Source: Microvenator marinus
Lineage (GTDB): Bacteria > Myxococcota_A > Bradymonadia > Bradymonadales > Bradymonadaceae
Assembly (NCBI RefSeq): GCF_007993755.1
Contig: NZ_CP042467.1
Location: forward strand, 62,001 to 126,000
DNA: 64,000 nt
Direction: 5' to 3'
Position numbers and translations under genes: made by a program. Under the pieces are notes generated by a model. That model did not search any database, had not been told where the DNA came from, and saw only the letters and a program-made list of their open reading frames with translations. Shown piece after piece: positions 17,183 to 24,809 of this stretch (within the stretch, counting starts at the first letter, position 1; each line of letters starts with the position of its first letter).

Positions 17183-18652
17183 ATGAGCGAAAAACCGACA
17201 CTTTTTGGATTATTGGAGCAAGCCTCTCGATCGCTTGATGAGGGAGAGTTGCGCCAAGCCCAGGATGCTTTGCGAGAGGCTCAGAGATTGAGTCCGGGGA
17301 ACGAAGCGATTCAAGAGCACGTAGAGCTATTGGAGAACGGCGAGGTTAGCGAGACTTTGGATTGGTTAAAGTCCTCGTTGGAGATCATGCGGGGTCCAGA
17401 CTCACAAGCTGCCGATGATGGGTTTGGCTTTGACCTATTCGACGGTATGGATCCTGATGATTTGATCGCTCAAGATATGATTTCGAGCGCATTCAATGCA
17501 TCTGTAGAGGCGGAAGCTCCAAAAGCTTCTACCCAAGATCTTTCGGACAGACTTCGAGCAGCGACCGGGAAATTCAAGCTGCCGCCGCCATCGACTCAAT
17601 CTGAACCGACGCCACAAAAGGTCTCTGAAAAGCCTGCCGAGAAACAGACCAAGCCCAATTTTGACAATCCCAAGAATGATTTCGACGAGTTCTTTGCGGA
17701 CATTGAGGTCGAAGACGACGACGGAAGAAATCTGACCCCCCTAAGAGGTGTTCCGACCGTTGGTGGTGAAGAATCGGAAGAGGAGCTTGGTCGAAACACC
17801 CCATTCAGGCGGGAGCAAACGCCAACAGGACAAATGCCTGGGTTTAGTGAACTGGAAAGCGGCGATTCCGACTTCGATTTTGACCTTGGGTTATCGAGTC
17901 CAAACCAAGGATTTTCGGCGCCAACAAACAATCCGACTCCAGTTTCAACCCCGGCGATTTCCACCAAGCAATCGCCTGCTCGTGAGCCTGTGCGTACGCC
18001 TCGCGCCTCAAGCCGAGAGATTGAGGAAGATGAGTTTTTCGCGCTCGCTGAGTCATTTGCCGCTGAAAGTTCGAGCGCAGAGGACAAGCCATATCGCGGT
18101 GAACCAATACCGAAGGGTGCGGCAAGTCGAACTAAGGAAGTCGCGGCTGACGAGAATCCTTTCTTACAAAATGAGCCCACTGGTATTAGGCCCGGGCCTG
18201 TTGAAGCGTCGTTCGTACTTGAGGAGATGACGAATCAATCGGAAGCAAATTCTGCATCGTCCTCCGTGGTTGGGCCGAGTACCAATCTGGCCGCAATCCT
18301 ACTCGAGGCTCGCCGTATGTATGAGCGCGGCGAGTTTGACGAGGCTTTAGACGTTTGCCTCAAAGTGCTTTCACGTGGGCCGAATCAAGAGGCCGAGGAT
18401 CTCAAATCTGCGGTATCCGGCGAACTTGAGCGCAAGTATGTCGCCGCCCTTGGTTCGTTGGCGAGGGTTCCCGAACTCGATATGAGTGTCGACGTGGCAT
18501 CACTCAATCTGGACCATAGAGCAGGCTTTATTATGAGCCAAGTCGACGGGATGATGGCTTTTGAAGATATTCTAGAATTGGCTTCTATGCCGCGTGTTGA
18601 GACACTTCAACTCTTGGTGAAGCTACTAGAGAAGGGCGTGATCAAGGTCTAG
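17183..18652 (+). CDS. TPR protein with acidic linker and C-terminal winged-helix-like module
   Basis: No named family was recognised for this 489-residue protein. Residues about 5-55 form a TPR-like helix pair (LEQASRSLDEGELRQAQDAL). Residues about 90-360 are low-complexity, acidic and Ser/Pro/Thr-rich (DDDGRNLTPLRG, DSDFDFDLG), probably unstructured. A second TPR pair follows (AAILLEARRMYERGEFDEALDVCLKVL). The last 43 residues (447-489, AGFIMSQVDGMMAFEDILE to KGVIKV) align without gaps to residues 28-70 of the J-domain protein two genes upstream. That shared module and the spacing suggest one functional set with the Hsp70. It ends convergently with the HD-type gene, the two stop codons sharing CTAG at 18649-18652. 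Confidence 0.75.
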   Translation: MSEKPTLFGLLEQASRSLDEGELRQAQDALREAQRLSPGNEAIQEHVELLENGEVSETLDWLKSSLEIMRGPDSQAADDGFGFDLFDGMDPDDLIAQDMISSAFNASVEAEAPKASTQDLSDRLRAATGKFKLPPPSTQSEPTPQKVSEKPAEKQTKPNFDNPKNDFDEFFADIEVEDDDGRNLTPLRGVPTVGGEESEEELGRNTPFRREQTPTGQMPGFSELESGDSDFDFDLGLSSPNQGFSAPTNNPTPVSTPAISTKQSPAREPVRTPRASSREIEEDEFFALAESFAAESSSAEDKPYRGEPIPKGAASRTKEVAADENPFLQNEPTGIRPGPVEASFVLEEMTNQSEANSASSSVVGPSTNLAAILLEARRMYERGEFDEALDVCLKVLSRGPNQEAEDLKSAVSGELERKYVAALGSLARVPELDMSVDVASLNLDHRAGFIMSQVDGMMAFEDILELASMPRVETLQLLVKLLEKGVIKV

Positions 18653-20151
18653 CTCAGTAGGAAGACCTTCGAAACCGAAATTTCTGAAGGGTCTACTTCA
18701 ACCGATTTCGCAATCTCGATATGGGCATATTTGGGGTCGGAAAGGTCAAACGACATTGGGTTCGCTTGATTCAGGATCCTGACCACAGGCTTGCGCGGGT
18801 CACCCGAGGGGTCAGGCGTTCTAACGATGACTGCCTTTTCACCAGTCGTGAGCAGAACCGTGGTACCGATCGGATAAACACCCAGCGTCGAGACCATCAA
18901 TTTAACCAACGCAGAATCAAAAACGGACCCCGCGCGGGCCTGGATGTATTCGATGGCCAAGTCTGGCCGTCTGGTTTTGTAGCCCTCTAGGCCCTGGATT
19001 AAGAGATCATAGGTGCGGCAGAGGTCGATGATTCGCGGTGCAAGGTGGAGCTTACGGTTGCGCTTGTAGAATGGCGCACGAACAGACTGTTCAAATGAAC
19101 AGCCGCGCTCATAAGTGTTCAGCACTCTGAGTGTAGAAATCACATCACCTTTGACGCGCGGCAGCATCTTGGCCACATCACGAAGGTTCATCGAAAACTG
19201 AGTCGATGGGTCGAGCACCGAATCACGGTCTCGGTGACCCACGGTGATTCCCGCAAGTCTATCCACGTCCTGATAAATGATAGACATACCGATATACGAA
19301 ATCATCTGAGGCGATAGACCTAGGCGGTCAGCGAGGATCATTCCGTAGATAGCCGAGTTAAACGAGTGAGAGCTCAAGTCCGGTGGGACCAGTCGTAGCG
19401 GCAAGAGTCCGAGAATCGTAAAATCCTCGTCGGCGATGAGGTCCGAGATACTCTGCATGATTCTCTTGATCACACCGGTCGACACGTCTGCATCACCTGT
19501 ACGCCGGACGTGGTCGTGTGCGTTCTTGAGTTTGACGAGTCCGCGAATATACACGTGGCACACGTACATCGCCTTGTTCACGTTCATCACGGCTTCGATG
19601 ATATTGCGTGTGGGCTGTCCGTGATCGATAACGATCGTGGCGAGCTGTACGTGTTCCATTCCAGTTTTGGCTTTTGATGCGGCTTTCAGGGCGCCCAGAA
19701 AGCTCAGGAAGTCGTCTGTGTTCAATCCTCGGCGCAAGAGCAGGCCTCGGATATCGGCGGCCGCAAAAAGGTCTCTCAGCTCGTTGAGTCGACCCTGCAT
19801 CTTCCGCTTCAATCTGAGCGGGCTTCCGTTGACCACCGCGAGTTCGTCTCGAATGGAGATCGAGATATCGTCTTCGGGATATCGAGCCATCGCCTGCGAA
19901 AAGAACTGCATGAATTCATCAGAAGCAATTCTGGTTTGGTTGTGCTCAACTTCATAAATACTTCCAACCTTCAAAATCTTAAAAAGACTTGTCAGGAAGG
20001 TGCGCCCAAAGACCTGCGCATCCGAGGGGTCAACCGAATATTCCTCGTCCTGATACTCAGAACGAGAGCTCTCGGTGGTTCCCGCAACGTAAGACTTCTT
20101 TGCAAAACTTGCTTCGCTAAGGCCTTCTTTTGACTCTTCATCGCCAATCAT
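18649..20151 (-). CDS. degenerate HD-domain (HD-GYP-like) protein
   Basis: This 500-residue cytoplasmic protein was not assigned a named function. Its C-terminal half resembles HD-GYP domains (HSFNSAIYGMILADRLGLS), but the HD metal pair is QD (SIIYQDVDRLAG) and no GYP triad is present, so phosphodiesterase activity is unlikely. The N-terminal part (about 45-150: ISISIRDELAVVNGSPLRL, then LLLRRGLNTDDFLSFLGAL) resembles the same region of the HEAT-repeat protein encoded just upstream. The start has GAGG seven bases upstream, and that site overlaps the stop codon of the HEAT gene three bases away, so the two are almost certainly co-translated. Confidence 0.7.
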   Translation of the reverse strand: MIGDEESKEGLSEASFAKKSYVAGTTESSRSEYQDEEYSVDPSDAQVFGRTFLTSLFKILKVGSIYEVEHNQTRIASDEFMQFFSQAMARYPEDDISISIRDELAVVNGSPLRLKRKMQGRLNELRDLFAAADIRGLLLRRGLNTDDFLSFLGALKAASKAKTGMEHVQLATIVIDHGQPTRNIIEAVMNVNKAMYVCHVYIRGLVKLKNAHDHVRRTGDADVSTGVIKRIMQSISDLIADEDFTILGLLPLRLVPPDLSSHSFNSAIYGMILADRLGLSPQMISYIGMSIIYQDVDRLAGITVGHRDRDSVLDPSTQFSMNLRDVAKMLPRVKGDVISTLRVLNTYERGCSFEQSVRAPFYKRNRKLHLAPRIIDLCRTYDLLIQGLEGYKTRRPDLAIEYIQARAGSVFDSALVKLMVSTLGVYPIGTTVLLTTGEKAVIVRTPDPSGDPRKPVVRILNQANPMSFDLSDPKYAHIEIAKSVEVDPSEISVSKVFLLS

Positions 20152-20154
20152 TTC

Positions 20155-21936
20155 TTACCTCGTGAGCAAGTCGCTTAGTTCTTTGCAAGTAGACTTAATC
20201 TTTCCGGGAACGAGCCAATCATTGGCCACTTCCGTAAGCAGTTCCACAACGCCGGGCTGTGGGTTTCTCGCGATGAGCTTGGCAAGGAGCACCGCGAGGT
20301 CACGGTCAGACTCACCGACTACGCCGCGTTTATGGATCAACTCTTTCATCTCCACGAGTGCTTGGGCGCCGCCGAGTTGCAGGAAGAGCAGGGCGATTTC
20401 TTTGGCCTCGTTCTCAGACTTCTTCGCGAGCTGGTTATTGAGCATCCCGCTGAGCAGAGGAAAGAGTTTCGAGGGGTTTGCGTCCGCCAAGCCACGCAAG
20501 GCGGCGATTCGAATCCCTTCGTGGGATGCCGTAAGCAAAGGCGTAAGAAGTTCGGCGGCCTGGTCCGGAGAATCCCAATGACCCGACATGGACCTAAGCG
20601 CCATGACCTTGATCTCTGGCTCCGCGGGTTGAGTGATGATCTCCAAAATCACGTCTTTGGATTTTGGCATGCGCGCGACCGCAATCTCGACGAGCGGTTT
20701 GGCTTTCTCTGCAGGCACTTCAAAGATAGCTTGTTTTAGGAATCCGACCCCGTATTTGGAGCGTTCCATCAAGAAGCGCTTCACGTCCTTTTCGACGTCT
20801 TCTGGGATGTCCCAGGCCAAAAGTCTCACCAACTCCGTAGATGCTGGTCCGAGGTGGAGTGCATTGAACATCTGTAGAATCGCGCGACGAACGTCTGGAG
20901 GCGCTGTGGCCACCATCTTAATCATCAGCGCCAAACGACGGCCTGTGAAACACTCAGCGACCACATTCTTGAGTTCTCCGGTCACCGGTCCATCAAATTT
21001 ATCTCGCCATTCGTGGATGAGTTTTAGAAACTCGAGGGATTCCCACGGGTGTTGCGTCTCGAGGAGCGTCCCCATCACCTCTCCGATCTGGTCGATCGAC
21101 TGGTGGCGAAGCTTCTCTTTGGGACGTGCGCCGAGAATCGCAGCCAAGATTTCGCCTTCCCGGTGCTCAAGCTCCGCATGCTCTGTAAAGCCACGCTTGA
21201 GTTCTCGAAGGTGCTCTTGGGCTTCGGGTGAAAGGTCAAGAAACTGCCTTGAGCCAAGCTCCATACGCTGTTGACGCTCAGACCTCTTTTGCATCCGAAG
21301 CTGAAACTCTTCCTGCTGCTTTTGGCGCGCCTGTTCCGGGGTCATGTTGTTTTGTTGTTCTTTGTCGAACGCTTCCTCGAAGAGTTCTTCGATTAACTCC
21401 TGTTCCTCTTTGGTATCACGGTCACGAATATCAACTTCGAGTCCGGCTAGCTTTGCCAGCGATTCGTCGATCGCGTCGTAGGAGATGTAGCGAAAGCCCG
21501 CTTCGAAGAGGATTGAGACGGCGTCTTTCGAGAGGTCACGCTCGTCAACTAATTGGTTCAGCACTTCGACAAAGGTGCGCAGCTCGTTTTGGTCAATACC
21601 GGCCAAAATATGCAGGAGATACACTCCATCACGGCTAAGTGCCCAAGAGTAGTCTCTTGGGTCTTCTGTTTCCCAAACGCGCTCCTCGGTACCGAGGTAT
21701 TTCATGGAGTGTGCATCGACGAGAACGCTGAGTCTGTCGTTGTGTTCGAAGAATTCACGAAAGCTCTGAACCGTCACATTTGCAGCTTCTTCAACGATCG
21801 GGTGTCCAGGTGGGTAGGACATCATCAGGTTTGTGAGTCGATCGATTTGGGCAAAGCAGCGCCTTGCAAGACGAACCTCTTGCTTGACGTCTGTGACGAG
21901 TTCATCAACGACCGAGGCTTCAGACGTCGATTGCAT
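20155..21936 (-). CDS. HEAT-repeat scaffold protein
   Basis: This 593-residue protein has three parts. An N-terminal domain (about 1-165) contains LSVLVDAHSMKYLGTEERV and LHILAGIDQNELRTFVEVL, similar in pattern to the downstream HD-type protein. A Gln/Glu/Arg-rich helical stretch (about 190-240) is probably coiled coil. From about 290 to the end there are HEAT-type repeats (for example LLTPLLTASHEGIRIAALRGLADANP). HEAT proteins usually serve as binding platforms. A strong ribosome site (AAGGAG, six bases from ATG 21936) is present. No signal peptide or membrane segment is seen. Confidence 0.75.
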   Translation of the reverse strand: MQSTSEASVVDELVTDVKQEVRLARRCFAQIDRLTNLMMSYPPGHPIVEEAANVTVQSFREFFEHNDRLSVLVDAHSMKYLGTEERVWETEDPRDYSWALSRDGVYLLHILAGIDQNELRTFVEVLNQLVDERDLSKDAVSILFEAGFRYISYDAIDESLAKLAGLEVDIRDRDTKEEQELIEELFEEAFDKEQQNNMTPEQARQKQQEEFQLRMQKRSERQQRMELGSRQFLDLSPEAQEHLRELKRGFTEHAELEHREGEILAAILGARPKEKLRHQSIDQIGEVMGTLLETQHPWESLEFLKLIHEWRDKFDGPVTGELKNVVAECFTGRRLALMIKMVATAPPDVRRAILQMFNALHLGPASTELVRLLAWDIPEDVEKDVKRFLMERSKYGVGFLKQAIFEVPAEKAKPLVEIAVARMPKSKDVILEIITQPAEPEIKVMALRSMSGHWDSPDQAAELLTPLLTASHEGIRIAALRGLADANPSKLFPLLSGMLNNQLAKKSENEAKEIALLFLQLGGAQALVEMKELIHKRGVVGESDRDLAVLLAKLIARNPQPGVVELLTEVANDWLVPGKIKSTCKELSDLLTR

Positions 21937-22001
21937 GTGGGTCTCCTTAATCTGTTCGCGACAGGTTACGGTTAGGTCTGCATCGCGTCAACGTCCAACT
22001 C

Positions 22002-22490
22002 TCAGTTGATGGACGTGTCCAGGAACAAATAGACGAGGAGTCCGGTGGACGCGTCTCGACCATAGAATTCCACATCGTATTCTTGGGAAAGTTTGAGGAG
22101 CACTGTGTTGTTGATCGCTGCAGTTTCCTCGCCTTTTGGGTCCACGACGAAATACCAACGGTCTTGAGGGTAGCCAGCCGAGACCATGGACGATGCCGGC
22201 TGGGCTAAAGAAGCGCTCGATGTATCGGTGACGCTCTTGGCGTTGCAATCGATGGTCTTGTTGGTGATTTGTTCGGTGTTGAACCGAAAGATCTGGAAAC
22301 TATCGACTCCACAAGGGCTTGTGGGCGGCGCTGGCTCTTCGGCCCTTTCAGGCTTCTTCACAACTTTGACGATCTCAACATTGGATTCGGGTTCGGGAGG
22401 AGGCGAAGATTGCACCTTCTCTTTTCCGGCGTAGCCCCAGGCGCAGCCAGATAACACGAACATCACGAGCAATAGTTGAGTAGATTTCAC
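22002..22490 (-). CDS. small lipoprotein of unknown function
   Basis: From GTG 22490 the 162-residue protein starts with a lipoprotein signal: basic start, hydrophobic stretch LLLVMFVLSGC with lipobox LSGC. The mature part has a Pro/Glu/Lys-rich linker (about 25-55), then a compact domain with two Cys residues (SPCGVDSFQIF, TIDCNAKSV) and the strand-rich end RWYFVVDPKGEETAAINN to YLFLDTSIN. Longer in-frame starts up to 22652 are open but would bury the lipobox. The gene is followed after 65 bases by the HEAT and HD genes, possibly one operon, and is divergent from the UPF0104 gene. Confidence 0.65.
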   Translation of the reverse strand: MKSTQLLLVMFVLSGCAWGYAGKEKVQSSPPPEPESNVEIVKVVKKPERAEEPAPPTSPCGVDSFQIFRFNTEQITNKTIDCNAKSVTDTSSASLAQPASSMVSAGYPQDRWYFVVDPKGEETAAINNTVLLKLSQEYDVEFYGRDASTGLLVYLFLDTSIN

Positions 22491-22623
22491 GAGTCCAAGG
22501 GTGAAATAGTTGAAGTGCAAAGTACAATTTGACGGGTGAACATTCCTTGCCCACACTGGGCGTGCTTTGGCGTCGTCGGAGCATAACCAAGGTTGCCGAG
22601 ATCCGCAAAGATCACTTTGTATT

Positions 22624-23586
22624 ATGAGTCGATTAGAGCGTCGTACACTCATGGGGGTACTCTTTGCCGTGCTCGCCTACGCATTGCTCGCCATGTGGGC
22701 GGACGCGCGCGAGGTTCTTGACGGTTGGACCGAGCTAGATCCGCTGGTATTCACATTGGCGCTTGGGCTCAGTGTGGTGAACTACGCGTTTCGCTACTTG
22801 AAATGGGTGATGTATCTTCGGTTGCTGGGCGAGCGAGTCGAACATCGCATCAACATTCCGATTTTCCTAGCTGGATTCTCGATGGCCGTCACGCCAGGCA
22901 AGATTGGAGAGGTCCTGAAGAGTTCACTTCTTAAAGATGCGCGGGGGATTTCGGTGGCGAAGACCGCCCCAATCGTACTGGCAGAGCGTCTGACCGATCT
23001 CATCGCGCTCGTTTTGATGGCAGCGTTTGGAGCAAGTGCGTTTGGAATCGGTCTCAACGGATTGGTCATCGTGATGTTGGTGTTGGTGAGTGGAATGCTC
23101 TTCATTCAACGCCGTGATTGGGTGCTTGCCCTTCTTAGAGTGATTCGATGGAAGCGTTTACTCGGCATCAGGCAAAAACTTGAAGAAGCCTATGAATCCG
23201 CCCGCACCCTACTTGGGTTCAAGGTCACGATCTTAAGTGTTCTATTGAGTGTTGTTTCATGGTCGATGGAGGGGCTCGCGTTCTACCTTATCGTGGACTC
23301 ACTCGGTGGCGAGGCGACTCTCTCAAGCGCCATCTTTGTGTTCTCGATGAGCACGGTGCTCGGCGCGCTGAGCTTTCTTCCGGGCGGGCTCGGAGTGGCA
23401 GAGGGGAGTATGTTGGGGATGTTGAAGGCTCTGGGGATCTTCACCCAGAGGGCGCCTGCATTGCTTTCAACCTACGTGATTCGATTTACTACGCTTTGGT
23501 TTGCGGTCTTTATTGGGTTCGTCGCGCTCAGCGTTCATCGGAGGCAAATGATATCTACGCTTGACCATCAGAATCCAAGTTCTTAG
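22624..23586 (+). CDS. UPF0104/lysylphosphatidylglycerol synthase TM-region membrane protein
   Basis: This 320-residue integral membrane protein has about seven to eight hydrophobic segments and the family's conserved patches: FRYLKWVMYLRLLG, FLAGFSMAVTPGKIGEVLKSSLL, LAERLTDLIALVL, and FLPGGLGVAEGSMLGML near the C-terminus. Family members lack the catalytic aminoacyl-transfer domain, as here, and are thought to move or help flip lipids; the substrate is unknown. ATG 22624 is chosen because the protein then begins at the first membrane-proximal segment. The next gene, a ParA-type ATPase, starts 42 bases later. Confidence 0.85.
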   Translation: MSRLERRTLMGVLFAVLAYALLAMWADAREVLDGWTELDPLVFTLALGLSVVNYAFRYLKWVMYLRLLGERVEHRINIPIFLAGFSMAVTPGKIGEVLKSSLLKDARGISVAKTAPIVLAERLTDLIALVLMAAFGASAFGIGLNGLVIVMLVLVSGMLFIQRRDWVLALLRVIRWKRLLGIRQKLEEAYESARTLLGFKVTILSVLLSVVSWSMEGLAFYLIVDSLGGEATLSSAIFVFSMSTVLGALSFLPGGLGVAEGSMLGMLKALGIFTQRAPALLSTYVIRFTTLWFAVFIGFVALSVHRRQMISTLDHQNPSS

Positions 23587-23628
23587 TGTCGCGTTCGAAG
23601 ACCAACGCTCGAAGAGACATGGAAGGCT

Positions 23629-24687
23629 ATGAGCGCACTCAAGAAGTGTAATGTTTGCTCCACCGAATTTTTCGTAAAATATCGGTGGCAACTCGACAAT
23701 AAGAACGGCCAAATGCGTTATTTTTGCTCACAGGAGTGTGAGCAGAAAGCACGTGAAGAGGCCGACGAAGTCGCGTGTTCAACGTGTGACAAGCGTTTCA
23801 CCCCCAAATACGCCTATCAGGCGGGAACTGTAGATGGCCGACCTGTCTACTTCTGCTCGATGGAGTGTCGAACTCCTACTGTTCAGGAAGTACGTAAGAA
23901 GGCAGAGGAGGGCGCGGGGCCAATGCGAATCGCCATCCTCAACCAGAAGGGTGGAACCGGAAAGACCACGACGACCGTGTCGCTCGCCGCTGGATTGGCG
24001 GAGGCAGGGCATCGAGTTCTGGTCATCGACGTGGATAGCCAGGGTCACGTGGGTGTGAGTTTGGGGGTTGAAGGAAAACACACGATTTATCACGTTGTGG
24101 TCGAAGAGATTCCGCTGGAACGTTGCGTTGTTCGAGCCCGTCCTAATCTCGATATTTTGATAGGCAACGAGACGCTTGCTTCCGCGGAAATCGTCTTGGC
24201 TCGAATGAACGAAGGCCGAGATCGTGCGCTACGTGACCGCCTTGAAGACGTTTCTAACTACGATTTCGTGCTTCTAGACTGCGGGCCGAGCCTGAGCCTT
24301 CTAAATATGAATGCTCTGACATTCGCAGACCACCTTATCGTTCCGGTCTCATGTGATTACTTGAGTCTGGTAGGTGTTAAGCAGGTGATGAAGACTTTGA
24401 AGAACGTCAATCAGGTCTTACTCCATCCGATTACCGTTTTGGGTATCCTCCCGACCTTCTACGATATGCGAAATAATATCAGTGACGAGTCGGTGCGTAC
24501 CTTGAAAGGATACTTTCAGGACAAGGTTTTGCCTCCTATCCGTGTGAATACAAAGTTGAAAGAGGCTCCAAGTCTTCAGAAGACGATTTTCGAGTTTGCG
24601 CCGGAAAGCCGAGGCGCTTCTGACTACCAAAAAGTGGTCGATTGGCTTCTCAGAGAAAAGGAAACTCGCTTTAAGAAGTCAGCTTGA
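23629..24687 (+). CDS. ParA/MinD-type ATPase with two N-terminal zinc fingers
   Basis: This 352-residue protein fuses two zinc-binding modules to a ParA-like ATPase. Cys7, Cys10, Cys33, Cys37 and Cys50, Cys53, Cys76, Cys80 give two copies of C-x2-C-x22-C-x3-C with identical spacing, so the finger was probably duplicated. The ATPase begins at Met99 (MRIAILNQKGGTGKTT), with a deviant Walker A carrying the signature Lys107, switch region VIDVDSQGHVG and Walker B-like FVLLDCGPSL. ParA ATPases position DNA, plasmids or protein machines. No parB or parS-like gene is adjacent, so a chromosome partition role is not indicated. The next gene encodes a membrane sensor-like protein. The ribosome site GGAAGG precedes the ATG. 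Confidence 0.88.
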   Translation: MSALKKCNVCSTEFFVKYRWQLDNKNGQMRYFCSQECEQKAREEADEVACSTCDKRFTPKYAYQAGTVDGRPVYFCSMECRTPTVQEVRKKAEEGAGPMRIAILNQKGGTGKTTTTVSLAAGLAEAGHRVLVIDVDSQGHVGVSLGVEGKHTIYHVVVEEIPLERCVVRARPNLDILIGNETLASAEIVLARMNEGRDRALRDRLEDVSNYDFVLLDCGPSLSLLNMNALTFADHLIVPVSCDYLSLVGVKQVMKTLKNVNQVLLHPITVLGILPTFYDMRNNISDESVRTLKGYFQDKVLPPIRVNTKLKEAPSLQKTIFEFAPESRGASDYQKVVDWLLREKETRFKKSA

Positions 24688-24693
24688 AACTTT

Positions 24694-24738
24694 ACGCTTT
24701 TAGAGAAGTTGACCGTACGGCTCAAAGCGTTCTACACT
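24694..24738 (+). promoter_or_regulatory. promoter with a dyad around the -35 element
   Basis: TTGACC (24709-24714), 18 bases, TACACT (24733-24738) is a good promoter candidate before the membrane-protein gene at 24810. The perfect 7-base inverted repeat ACGCTTT (24694-24700) / AAAGCGT (24724-24730) flanks the -35 element, as an operator would. It could instead be a weak hairpin after the ParA gene. Confidence 0.4.
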
Positions 24739-24809
24739 CTCAACAAGTAGCAATAGTGTTTTTAAATTAGATTGACGCGATTTGAAGTTCGTCAGAGGGG
24801 CAGATTCAT

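Noticed and set aside
20633-21274. 213-codon plus-strand frame opposite the HEAT gene
   Set aside because: Antisense to a protein with clear HEAT repeats and a strong ribosome site; no domain.
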